54,939 nt of DNA from positions 1 to 54,939 of the forward strand of contig WRLP01000019.1 in NCBI GenBank assembly GCA_009777535.1. Reading direction: 5' to 3'. Below, piece after piece: positions 27,139 through 34,969 of the stretch (its first letter is position 1; each line of letters starts with the position of its first letter). Position numbers and translations under genes: made by a program. The notes under the pieces were generated by a model that ran no database searches, was not told where the DNA came from, and saw only the letters and a program-made list of their open reading frames with translations. The stretch comes from Treponema sp. Its GTDB lineage: Bacteria > Spirochaetota > Spirochaetia > Treponematales > Breznakiellaceae.

Positions 27139-28431
27139 ATGAAAAGATTAATTGAAAATAAACTCCATGAATGGAAAAACAAAAAAGACAGGAAGCCGCT
27201 GCTGCTTGTCGGAGCAAGACAGATAGGCAAGAGTTACTCCGTACTGGATTTTGGTAAAAACCACTATACCAATATAGCCCTGTTTAACCTTGAGACAAGC
27301 GAAGAGTTACGGGGTATTTTTGATAATGACCTTGACCCCAAAAGGATAGTGCAAGAGTTAGAAGGTTTTTCACATCAAACGATAAAACCTCAAAGTACAT
27401 TGATATTTTTTGATGAGATACAGGCGTGCGGCAAGGCGATAACCGCATTGAAGTATTTTTGCGAACAGGCGCCTGAATACCATATCATTGCAGCCGGGAG
27501 TTTGCTTGGTTCTTTCCTGGTAAAGGATTTTCTGTCCTTCCCGGTTGGCAAGGTCGATAGAATTGTGATGTACCCTATGACATTTCAAGAGTTCTTAATG
27601 AAAACAAACCCCAATATACTGCCTTTGATTGAAGAGTCGTTCAATATAAACAAACCGCTGGCACTTCACGAAAGGGCGTTAGAGTTGTTCCGCGCATATT
27701 TATTTACCGGCGGTATGCCAAAGGCCGTTTTGGAATGGACAGACAAAAAAGAGCCTATGTTTGTGTCGGCAATCCAGCAAGAGATTTTGAGCATCTATGA
27801 CGGTGATATGGGTAAATACGCTACGCCGACAGAGCAAGTAAAAACAAGGGCAGTATACAACAGCATCCCTTCCCAACTGGTGCGAGAGAACAAGAAGTTC
27901 CAATACTCTCTCATCGGAAGCAATGCGCGGGCTGTTCATTATGAAATTGGGCTGGAGCGGTTGTTCTCCGCCGGACTGGCACTGAAATGCCTTAAAACCA
28001 AAAAGGGCGAAATGCCTGTCGCCGGTTATGCTGATATGACTTCTTACAAAGTATATATGAATGACGTCGGCCTGCTAAACGCAAAGTTAGGTATTCCGGC
28101 GGCTGCATTGCTGTCTGACAAAGCACATATAGGCGGCGAAATTAAAGGTGCATTGACCGAAAACTATGTTATGCAAGAACTGACTGCATCCGGCCTAACT
28201 CCGCATTATTGGGAGAGCGACGGCAAAGCAGAAATTGATTTTGTTATTCAATTGGATGAAAAAGTAATTCCGGTGGAGGTGAAGGCGGCCGATAATGTGA
28301 AATCTAAAAGTTTGTCGGTTTATGTTGATAAATATAAACCGGCATATTCCATTCGTATATCTGCTAAAAACTTCGGCTTTGAAAACGGCATCAAAAGTGT
28401 ACCATTGTATGCGGTGTGGTGCATTAAATAG
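27139..28431 (+). CDS. AAA ATPase with DUF4143 C-terminal domain
   Basis: 430 residues from ATG 27139 (an upstream TTG-type start would add 13). The family pattern is clear: Walker A GARQIGKS (25-32), Walker B LIFFDEIQ (92-93 acidic pair), sensor-like IIAAGSLLG, the middle block YPMTFQEF and LFTGGMPKAV, and a C-terminal nuclease-like fold with AEIDFVIQ and VIPVEVKA, the spaced D...E-x-K pattern of PD-(D/E)XK enzymes. Such proteins are frequent in accessory DNA of anaerobes; their role is not settled. Its last 80 bases recur in inverted orientation at 33177-33266. Confidence 0.85.
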   Translation: MKRLIENKLHEWKNKKDRKPLLLVGARQIGKSYSVLDFGKNHYTNIALFNLETSEELRGIFDNDLDPKRIVQELEGFSHQTIKPQSTLIFFDEIQACGKAITALKYFCEQAPEYHIIAAGSLLGSFLVKDFLSFPVGKVDRIVMYPMTFQEFLMKTNPNILPLIEESFNINKPLALHERALELFRAYLFTGGMPKAVLEWTDKKEPMFVSAIQQEILSIYDGDMGKYATPTEQVKTRAVYNSIPSQLVRENKKFQYSLIGSNARAVHYEIGLERLFSAGLALKCLKTKKGEMPVAGYADMTSYKVYMNDVGLLNAKLGIPAAALLSDKAHIGGEIKGALTENYVMQELTASGLTPHYWESDGKAEIDFVIQLDEKVIPVEVKAADNVKSKSLSVYVDKYKPAYSIRISAKNFGFENGIKSVPLYAVWCIK

Positions 28432-28454
28432 CGGAGGTGGCTTTTTTTTTAACT

Positions 28455-29192
28455 TTATGCCGTCGTTCTGTCTTGCTCGATGAACGGGTCGAATTTCTTC
28501 ACCCATGCGGACGAAAAATTTACATTCCCACTTACACTGGCCAACTTTGACGACTGCGACCCAATTGGAGCCGGTGCCGCGCTTACTGATGCATTCGTCC
28601 CGTCGAAAGTATAACCCAATGCACCGGTAAGTCCGGCCGCCTGCAAGTCATCATAGAACGCCTGAAATTCCACATTGTCCTGGCCCAACTGTATAATCAG
28701 CGCACGGAACATTTTTTCGACCTGGGTATCATCACCCGCACCGCCTGCGTCCATGCCAAACGCCGCAACGGCAAGCTCCACCAACTTGTTTTCAATTTGT
28801 CTCAGGCCGCCGTTACTCGGTTCACCCGGGTTGGTGCCAATACCGGGGATTGTTGTATTTGGACGGGTACTGTTCCAATCCCCACTGGGATTAGTGCCAC
28901 CAGTCAAAGTCCGGTACGCCTGTCGGTACAACGCTATCCTGTTCATTCCCTGTTCGTCATTGTCCTGGTCGGTTACCCATGCGCCTTCATTTACGGTTTG
29001 CCAGTCGCGGTTAATTAAATAATGTCCCGCCCTATACCCGTTCCATAACAACGCGAAATCCGAACCTGTACCAAGGTCGGTGCTGGGCAGTAACGCCATC
29101 AACCGTGGAAAGGTATTCTTCGGCGTTTTTGCCGTTTTATTTTTTTCTCCTTTTTTGAAAATTTTCCCCCAAATCTTTTTGAAAATATTCAT
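28455..29192 (-). CDS. Truncated paralogue of the lipoprotein at 30298-31956
   Basis: 245 residues if started at ATG 29192. The C-terminal 200 residues share blocks with the larger protein: GY.AGHYL..RDW.TV, Y R.AY, ALIIQLGQDNVEFQAFY and a SKLASV segment. The 85 bases covering the first 19 codons and leader are identical to the larger gene except for one base. That one change turns the larger gene's likely ATG into ACG. The signal peptide and about 300 residues of the middle are absent, so the product, if made, lacks export. It may be a decaying duplicate. Function of the shared domain unknown. Confidence 0.6.
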   Translation of the reverse strand: MNIFKKIWGKIFKKGEKNKTAKTPKNTFPRLMALLPSTDLGTGSDFALLWNGYRAGHYLINRDWQTVNEGAWVTDQDNDEQGMNRIALYRQAYRTLTGGTNPSGDWNSTRPNTTIPGIGTNPGEPSNGGLRQIENKLVELAVAAFGMDAGGAGDDTQVEKMFRALIIQLGQDNVEFQAFYDDLQAAGLTGALGYTFDGTNASVSAAPAPIGSQSSKLASVSGNVNFSSAWVKKFDPFIEQDRTTA

Positions 29193-29288
29193 CGATAATT
29201 TTACACCTTTTTATGGCTAAAACCAAAAAGTGACTGGCAATAGTATTTTTTTTCAACAGATATGCTATACTCCCTAAAGGAGAAGCCT

Positions 29289-29519
29289 ATGCCTCAAACC
29301 ATGACACTTGACGAAAAATTAGCCATTGCGTGCAAAGCAGCCGCCTTGTCGGACGCGGGAGACAGAGAAGGTTATTTACGCCTTATGAAAACAGTCCCGC
29401 TGCCACCCTATTTAGCAAAGGTAATCAAGGAAAAAGTAGGGTTGAACATTTTACTAGATACCGGTTGGAATATGTCAGAAGTTGAGGCCGAATTTGGATC
29501 TAACTGGCTTAGTAAATAA
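29289..29519 (+). CDS. Unrecognised 76-residue protein, first gene of overlapping cassette (copy 2)
   Basis: AAAGGAGA sits 5 bases before ATG 29289. The protein is a close paralogue of the 78-residue product at 6817-7053: both begin near TMTLDEKLAI, have a PPYLAK..KEKVG middle and end AEFGS.WLSK. Helical, no signal. Its last 38 bases are shared with the next gene in the +1 frame. Differences between the copies are spread over the protein, so both copies look maintained rather than newly duplicated. Confidence 0.75.
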   Translation: MPQTMTLDEKLAIACKAAALSDAGDREGYLRLMKTVPLPPYLAKVIKEKVGLNILLDTGWNMSEVEAEFGSNWLSK

Positions 29520-30045
29520 TATTTTCGCGGCAACTACTGGTATTGACGCTGGCCGCAAAGGATTTGCTACCAGAGGAAAAGAGCAGGAAGGGCGCGTTTC
29601 CTATGAAAAAGGTATATTCGAGGCTCTTGTAGGTTTTAAAGAAGCCCAATCCACATCTGATCCGCAAACTATCATTCTTGCAGAATATACATTTTTGACA
29701 CAGGAACTTCAATTTTGTGATGAAACAGATAAGGACAGCAAAAGCAGCCTAAACCAAGCCATTCAAAGTTTTGATGATGCTTTTCTTTCACTAAAAGTTG
29801 TTGAAGATAAAAGCCTATATGAAGGCGCTGAAAATACTTATCCCCGTAACAGAAAATATCGGGTTAGTGGTTGTCCAAAAGACTCATTTCATATTGCCTG
29901 TATTTCCCACAAAACAAGGCTTCAAAACATACTAAAAGCTCCTGGCATAGATGCCATAGAAAAAGCTTTGCTCAAACAGCGGTTTGTAAATTTATTAACA
30001 GCCCAAGACTGCTATATAGAGAAACAAAAGAAAGTTTTGGTGTAA
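29482..30045 (+). CDS. Unrecognised protein, second gene of overlapping cassette (copy 2)
   Basis: 187 residues if started at TTG 29482. Paralogue of the product at 6279-6875, with the same conserved blocks (NLDLTGLVN, GFATRGKEQEGR, TQELQFC, DSFHIA.ISHKTR, IEKALLKQR). No domain that I can name; soluble, helical. The overlap with the previous gene is conserved in both reading frames in both copies. No ATG is available at the conserved N-terminus, so TTG initiation with coupling, or a +1 shift out of the first gene, must be used. Confidence 0.72.
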   Translation: MRPNLDLTGLVNNIFAATTGIDAGRKGFATRGKEQEGRVSYEKGIFEALVGFKEAQSTSDPQTIILAEYTFLTQELQFCDETDKDSKSSLNQAIQSFDDAFLSLKVVEDKSLYEGAENTYPRNRKYRVSGCPKDSFHIACISHKTRLQNILKAPGIDAIEKALLKQRFVNLLTAQDCYIEKQKKVLV

Positions 30046-30071
30046 CGCTAGTATTTACGAATTCCCATGGA

Positions 30072-30161
30072 TTATAAAAATTTCAGATAAACAAAAAAAT
30101 CCGCGTAGCCCGTGTCCTCGTTGCGGAAAGTTATGTTGGAAACGACGCCCACGACCTCCAT
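30072..30161 (-). pseudogene. 29-codon coding-like fragment
   Basis: A short frame, MEVVGVVSNITFRNEDTG followed by 11 mostly hydrophobic/aromatic residues and TAA, with codon use like real genes. It is bounded upstream by an in-frame stop. The opening recalls the start of an OB-like domain, but the match is too short to assign. It has no Shine-Dalgarno. Most likely the remnant of a longer gene, or a repeat-borne fragment. Confidence 0.35.
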
Positions 30162-30172
30162 ACGAACATTTT

Positions 30173-30266
30173 AGCCGCCATGGATGGCGGTGTAAAAATG
30201 CTTGGTGCAGTTTTTGCTTTGCAAAAACTGCCAGCCATAAAATTTGCATGGATGCAAATTTTATGG
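30173..30266. repeat. Three consecutive perfect hairpins
   Basis: Within about 95 bases there are: CCGCCA/TGGCGG (30173-30188 region, 4-base loop); GCAGTTTTTGC/GCAAAAACTGC (30207-30217 and 30221-30231, 3-base loop); and a perfect 15-bp palindrome pair, CCATAAAATTTGCAT/ATGCAAATTTTATGG (30235-30249 and 30252-30266, 2-base loop). A weaker GGCG...CGCC followed by TTTTTTATTT lies just after. They sit between the convergent ends of cassette copy 2 and the lipoprotein gene. Termination is one role, but three stacked perfect stems exceed what that needs. Confidence 0.7.
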
Positions 30267-30297
30267 CGCGCCTGCCGACGCCTTTTTTATTTGTGCT

Positions 30298-31956
30298 TTA
30301 CGCCAATCGTACCCCGCCTTCTTCGGTTTCTTTCCTGTATAGTGGGTTGAAATCATTACCCTTAACCATATTGGGATCGAATAGCGTTCCCGGCGCAACA
30401 CTGGCTAACTTCACGGACGACGGGCTGATGGACGATGGGCCGATTGCTGCCACCGTTGCAGTATAATCAGCATTGGCGGCGGACAAACCAACTTCGTCAA
30501 TGTCATGATAGAATGCTTGGAATTCCACATTGTCCTGACCCAATTGTATGATCAACGCACGAATCATCGCCTCGGTTTGGCTGTCATCGGGGAATCCCTG
30601 TGAAAGCAATGTCGTTTTTGCAAACTCTACCAATTTGGTTTCAATCATTGGAAGTGAGAAACTGTCGGTTGTAATAGTGACGCCTATCGGAAGCTGGGTA
30701 CCGCGGGTGTTATTAATCAATGTCGAAGAAGGGTAACTGCCGTTGGCGATTTTGTATGCTTCCCTATACGCCTGTAACCTGCCCTCGTCATATGTGGCCG
30801 CCGGATTATAGGTTCCGGACGGTTCCACCGTCCTCCAATCGCGGGTCATTAAGTAATGACCTGCCTTATAACCATCCCACAGGGTTCGACCTTCACTGGC
30901 CAATGGGAATAATTGGTCAATCCACACATTCAAATCACTGGTTGGGTCATTTACAAGGTCCAAATAAGCCGATGGCTTTGTGTTACCTACCTTTGCACTT
31001 ATTGCGTTTTCTGCGGTTGTCAATGTGCCGGATGAACCCAACATAGCACTGCCCGATGAATCCTTGAAAAATTCGCGCAACGCCGCCGCCTGCTGTGAAA
31101 GTCGTGGCAGTAATTCATATCCAATCACAAAAGATGCTGCATCATTTATGGTTGTAGTATTGGTAATAGGGCCAATAATATTTCCTGTAATATAGGACAC
31201 CGTGTTAATTGCGTTGCTGGGGGATAAACCCGGGACATTGCTGGACAAAGAGATAGTCGAAATTTTTGCCAGTTCTATTATTTTCCAGCGGAACGCCTCT
31301 GCCACTCCATCAGTATCGCAGATGCTTTTTTCCTGTTGCACTTTATATTTATATGCCGGATCCGGCGTAACCGGATCACCGGAAAGATTAACAACATTAT
31401 CGTAACCGCCCATATTCGACCCGTTTATCCAGTCGGTTTCGGTGCCAGTAAGAGGGAGCCATGAGGTAAAAGAATGAGTGTGGGTGACGTCCGGCACAAT
31501 TTCGCCGTTTGTTACCGTCCACCCTTTGGGGATGGTTTCAAGATGCCACAGACCATCATTTACAGGGTCCTCGGGAACCTTAGTCCAATCAAATTCTTCC
31601 CTGCCGACCTCGAATCCTTCTCTCTCCTCTCTTGCGTCTCCCTCTGAGCATTCACGATATTGGTCCTGCAAAATGGGTCTGTACCCATACTTGATTGCGT
31701 TGCCTGTCTTTGTAGGGGTCGCAGGAGTAAGAATCTCGTAAGGCCCCCATTCCACTTCCCCGGTTCGGATGGGGCCATAGCCAATCCAATCAGTCCAATC
31801 GTGCGTCGTATGCTCTGTTTCCCCGCCGGGATCCGGTGGGATATATGGAATATCATTTCCGCCTGTTGGCGACGGGCACCCCGTCAAGCCCAGTGCTACC
31901 GCTGCCGTCACGGTTAATCCAACCAGTGGGGCAACAAAACTTCTTTTCTTTGCCAT
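30298..31956 (-). CDS. Large lipoprotein, unknown
   Basis: 552 residues from ATG 31956, preferred because AAAGGAG precedes it and a clean lipoprotein signal follows (AKKRSFVAPLVGLTVTAAVALGLTGC, Cys27, shown in part). The frame remains open 19 codons further upstream to 32013. The region after the signal is Pro/Gly/Thr-rich, then there is a Trp/Asp-rich segment, and the C-terminal 220 residues form the domain shared with 28455-29192 (GYKAGHYLMTRDW, IIQLGQDNVEFQAFYHD). Probably surface or periplasm-facing. No enzyme motif recognised. Confidence 0.72.
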   Translation of the reverse strand: MAKKRSFVAPLVGLTVTAAVALGLTGCPSPTGGNDIPYIPPDPGGETEHTTHDWTDWIGYGPIRTGEVEWGPYEILTPATPTKTGNAIKYGYRPILQDQYRECSEGDAREEREGFEVGREEFDWTKVPEDPVNDGLWHLETIPKGWTVTNGEIVPDVTHTHSFTSWLPLTGTETDWINGSNMGGYDNVVNLSGDPVTPDPAYKYKVQQEKSICDTDGVAEAFRWKIIELAKISTISLSSNVPGLSPSNAINTVSYITGNIIGPITNTTTINDAASFVIGYELLPRLSQQAAALREFFKDSSGSAMLGSSGTLTTAENAISAKVGNTKPSAYLDLVNDPTSDLNVWIDQLFPLASEGRTLWDGYKAGHYLMTRDWRTVEPSGTYNPAATYDEGRLQAYREAYKIANGSYPSSTLINNTRGTQLPIGVTITTDSFSLPMIETKLVEFAKTTLLSQGFPDDSQTEAMIRALIIQLGQDNVEFQAFYHDIDEVGLSAANADYTATVAAIGPSSISPSSVKLASVAPGTLFDPNMVKGNDFNPLYRKETEEGGVRLA

Positions 31957-32196
31957 TTTATTTTTTTCTCCTTTTTTGAAAATTTTCCCCCAAATCTTTT
32001 TGAAAATATTCATCGATAATTTTACACCTTTTTATGACCGAAAGCAATAAAATGATATTAGGAGCCGTTTCCGCTGGCCTTGGTTTGCATTCAACACGGG
32101 TTTTTGCAGGTTTTACACTTATTTAATAATAAAAATATTTGAAGCTGCCAGTATAGAAAACCGGGGTTTTTTCTGTCTTGAAGGGGTTTCAAGAAT

Positions 32197-33063
32197 ATGA
32201 TAAAATTCTTTGTGAAGAACGAAATCATATTATACCGCCCTAATGAACTTGCTGAACATATCGAGGTCAGAATTGACGAAGATACAGTTTGGCTAACACA
32301 GGCGCAAATGGTTTTGCTTTTTGGAAGAGATCAGTCGGTTATTTCCAAACATATTAGAAATATCTTTACAGAGGGCGAGTTAGATAAGAAATCAGTATAT
32401 GCAAATTTTGCATATACTGCCGCAGATGGTAAAAACTATAAAGTAGAACACTACAACCTTGATGTAATAATTTCTGTCGGCTATCGAGTAAAATCCAAAC
32501 AGGGTACACAATTCCGTATTTGGGCAACAAAAGTGCTAAAAAACCACTTGTTAAAAGGTTATACCATAAACAAGCGTATAGATCGCCTGGAAAACAAAAT
32601 GGAAACCCTTAAAGAAAAAGTAGATGAAATCGACTTACAAATTAACACACATCTTATACCAACTCAGGGAGTTTTCTTCGACGGTCAGGTTTTTGATGCC
32701 TATGAACTGGCTTCTAAAGTTATACGCTCTGCTAAACGAAGCATTGTTCTAATTGACAATTACATCGATGAAACAACTATCACGCATTTGGCAAAAAAGA
32801 AGAAGGGTGTAAAGGTTTCATTACTTACGAAAAATATCAGTAAACAATTGAATTTAGATATTCAAAAAGCGAATGCTCAGTATGGTGGTTTCGAAGTAAA
32901 ACAATTTACCCAAAGCCATGACAGATTTTTAATTATTGATGACAATGAAGTATTTCATCTAGGCGCCTCGCTTAAAGACCTTGGTAAAAAATGGTTTGCC
33001 TTTTCCAAAATGAATAAAAGTTCTGTTGCAGGAATTATTAAGGTTGTTTCCAGGTTGGTGTAA
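32197..33063 (+). CDS. RhuM-like DNA-binding domain fused to a phospholipase-D-like half domain
   Basis: 288 residues. N-terminal part (about 10-115) has the virulence-protein RhuM pattern: VWLTQAQMVLLFGRDQSVISKHIRNIF, HYNLDVIISVGYRVKS and FRIWATKVL. A coiled coil (about 125-150) links it to a C-terminal domain with AYELASKVIRSAKRSIVLIDNYID and SHDRFLIIDD...HLGASLKDLG, the core of one phospholipase-D-like repeat with His-x-Arg in place of His-x-Lys. This fusion is widespread in bacterial accessory regions; its role is not known. It is the last gene inside the inverted repeat. Confidence 0.78.
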   Translation: MIKFFVKNEIILYRPNELAEHIEVRIDEDTVWLTQAQMVLLFGRDQSVISKHIRNIFTEGELDKKSVYANFAYTAADGKNYKVEHYNLDVIISVGYRVKSKQGTQFRIWATKVLKNHLLKGYTINKRIDRLENKMETLKEKVDEIDLQINTHLIPTQGVFFDGQVFDAYELASKVIRSAKRSIVLIDNYIDETTITHLAKKKKGVKVSLLTKNISKQLNLDIQKANAQYGGFEVKQFTQSHDRFLIIDDNEVFHLGASLKDLGKKWFAFSKMNKSSVAGIIKVVSRLV

Positions 33064-33185
33064 TTTTTATTCGTGGCTAGGGTCTAATCAAGAGGGGAAC
33101 CGCATATCGTTGATACGACGCCCTACGGGCTAGGTTGATGTTCCGTGGACTCTGTTATCAGGTTTTCAAAAACGATCCACCCCTG

Positions 33186-33446
33186 CTATTTAATGCACCA
33201 CACTGCATACAATGGCACGCTCTTAATGCCGTTTTCAAAGCCGAAGTTTTTTGCAGATATGCGGATTGATTTTTTAATGCTGTATTTCTTGCGGAAAGTT
33301 TCAAGGCTTTGCGAGCGCACAGACTCCCACGATTTTGCTTCAATGGGGATTATCTGGTTTTCAATCTGGATAACAAAGTCCAGTTCTGCGGGACATATTA
33401 ACACTTCATCAAACAAAATATTAAAGTATTTATCAACAAAATACAT
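33186..33446 (-). pseudogene. Remnant of a second DUF4143-type ATPase (C-terminus only)
   Basis: 86 codons remain, matching the last part of the ATPase at 27139-28431: AELDFVIQ, IIPIEAKS, the last 20 residues nearly identical. The N-terminal ATPase domain is absent. The frame begins inside a perfect 16-bp inverted repeat (33438-33472), which marks the breakpoint. It is antisense to no gene and faces away from purB. Confidence 0.75.
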
Positions 33447-33472
33447 TTTTAGGTACCCTAAAAATGTATTTT
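33438..33472. repeat. Perfect 16-bp inverted repeat at the ATPase remnant breakpoint
   Basis: AAAATACATTTTTAGG (33438-33453), the 3-base centre TAC, and CCTAAAAATGTATTTT (33457-33472). Homology to the ATPase gene ends close by. It could be a mobile-element end, a recombination site or a terminator hairpin; there is no T-run that would decide for the last. Confidence 0.7.
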
Positions 33473-33491
33473 CATCTTAATTCTGCCCTAA

Positions 33492-33521
33492 TTGACATCT
33501 GCCGGTGATTTATGTCATGAT
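33492..33521 (+). promoter_or_regulatory. Promoter of purB-guaB
   Basis: TTGACA (33492-33497), 18-base spacer and TGT-CATGAT (extended -10; hexamer 33516-33521). The ATG follows five bases later, so the mRNA would begin at or inside the start codon region. There is no Shine-Dalgarno. Confidence 0.5.
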
Positions 33522-33526
33522 CGGAT

Positions 33527-34969
33527 ATGGAAGCCCGCAGTATATTCCACTGTATTTCGCCCATCGATCACCGTTATTCAGTATCCGAAAAAGCAGTCTT
33601 TGAATCCCTTGTTCCCTGGATTTCCGAGGAAGCGTCAATTTCCGCTTGTGTAAAAGCCGAAATTGCCCTGATAATTGCCCACCTTACCGTGCGCGGCAGG
33701 CTTACGCCGGAAATAAAGGCAAAACTGGAGAAGGCCGTCGCCGGGGTAGACCCTGCGGAAGTTTATGCTGATGAAGAAAAGACGCATCACAATATCCGCT
33801 CACTGGTAAATGTGCTGATGCGCAAGATTCCCTCGGAGTTTACGCCCCTGGTACACCTGGGTGCAACCAGCGTAGACATTCTTGATACCGGCCTTTCCTA
33901 CCGAATGGCTGGCGTTACGCGCAATGTCGTGCTGCCCCTTTTGAAAAAGCTGGAACTGCAACTTTGCGCATTTGTACAAAAGGAAGCGGAAACTCCCCAG
34001 GTGGGGCGCACCCACGGTCAGCACGCCCTGCCCATTACCCTGGGCTTCGCCGTTTCCGGGTATGTTTCCAGGCTTGGAAAGTCGATCCTAGAAATTGAAA
34101 AGCGCTCCAGGGAACTGAAAGGAAAACTTTCCGGTGCTGTGGGGTCTTACAATGCTACAAGCATGATCGTAAAAGACCCGCTGGAACTGGAGCGCATCTA
34201 CCTCGCCCAGCTTGGCCTTGAACCGTCGGAACATTCCACCCAGCTTGTAGAGCCTGAATATCTTTTAAGGCTGCTGTTGGAATTTAATGTCGCATTCGGA
34301 ATTATCGCAAATCTTGCAGATGATCTGCGCAATTTGCAGCGCAGCGAAATAGGCGAAGTACGCGAGGGGTTTACGGCGGATCAGGTTGGTTCTTCCACCA
34401 TGCCGCAGAAGCGCAACCCCTGGAATTCAGAGCATGTAAAAAGTTTGTGGAAAGCCTTTATGCCCAGGGTAAACACTTTCTTTATGGATCAGATAAGTGA
34501 GCACCAGCGGGATTTAACCAATTCGGCAAGCCAGCGCTTTATCGCCGATTATGTTGCCGGTTTCTGCCTGGCAATTTCCCGCATGAGTACCGTTGTCGAA
34601 GGCCTTGGCGCCGACAGACAAAAGCTGCTTGCCAATTTATACGGCGGGAACATTCCCGGCGGAATTATGGCCGAGCCTGCCTATATTCTGCTGGCAGAAA
34701 CCGGCGTTTCGGACGCTCATGAAGTTATCCGCAAAATCACCTTAAAGGCGGAGCAGGAAAAAATCAGTTTTGCCGCCGCTCTTTCCAAAGAACCTGATAC
34801 GCTCGGCAAAATCGGCGGAAAAATGGCGGAGCTTGGTTTGATCCCCTCCGCCGGTAAAGCCCTGTCTTTTTTTGAAAAGCCGGAAAACTACTGCGGTCTT
34901 GCCGCAAAAAAAGCAAAAGCTCTGGCGGAAAAATATATAAAAGTTATGGGAGAAATAAATGTATTCTGA
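33527..34969 (+). CDS. purB: Adenylosuccinate lyase
   Basis: 480 residues, fumarase/aspartase superfamily. The signature GSSTMPQKRNPWNSEHV lies near residue 290, TGLSYR- and THGQHALPITLG-type blocks hold the catalytic His residues, and SAVGSYNA-like sequence is present. It splits SAICAR and adenylosuccinate in purine synthesis. The gene overlaps guaB by 11 bases, so AMP and GMP branches are made together. The start is ATG 33527 with no ribosome-binding site. Confidence 0.95.
   Translation: MEARSIFHCISPIDHRYSVSEKAVFESLVPWISEEASISACVKAEIALIIAHLTVRGRLTPEIKAKLEKAVAGVDPAEVYADEEKTHHNIRSLVNVLMRKIPSEFTPLVHLGATSVDILDTGLSYRMAGVTRNVVLPLLKKLELQLCAFVQKEAETPQVGRTHGQHALPITLGFAVSGYVSRLGKSILEIEKRSRELKGKLSGAVGSYNATSMIVKDPLELERIYLAQLGLEPSEHSTQLVEPEYLLRLLLEFNVAFGIIANLADDLRNLQRSEIGEVREGFTADQVGSSTMPQKRNPWNSEHVKSLWKAFMPRVNTFFMDQISEHQRDLTNSASQRFIADYVAGFCLAISRMSTVVEGLGADRQKLLANLYGGNIPGGIMAEPAYILLAETGVSDAHEVIRKITLKAEQEKISFAAALSKEPDTLGKIGGKMAELGLIPSAGKALSFFEKPENYCGLAAKKAKALAEKYIKVMGEINVF

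Larger units (their letters stand above)
29131..32036. repeat. 85-bp direct repeat at the 5' ends of two paralogous genes
   Basis: Bases 29131-29215 and 31952-32036 are identical except at one position (29134 G, 31955 A). They cover the leader, a 19-codon Lys-rich segment (NIFKKIWGKIFKKG) and the AAAGGAG of the two minus-strand genes. Such identity next to strongly diverged coding parts points to recent duplication or gene conversion of the 5' ends. Confidence 0.85.
28351..33266. repeat. 90-bp inverted repeat bounding the accessory segment
   Basis: Bases 28351-28440 (+) and the reverse complement of 33177-33266 match at about 80 of 90 positions, including 9 bases past the stop codon. Both are the 3' ends of DUF4143-type ATPase genes, one intact and one a remnant. 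They enclose about 4.7 kb with five further genes. Homologous recombination between them could invert the segment. Confidence 0.75.

Noticed and set aside
27160-28300. Transposase-like role for the DUF4143 ATPase
   Set aside because: No DDE or HUH motif; the Walker and PD-(D/E)XK-like pattern fits DUF4143 proteins, which are not known transposases.
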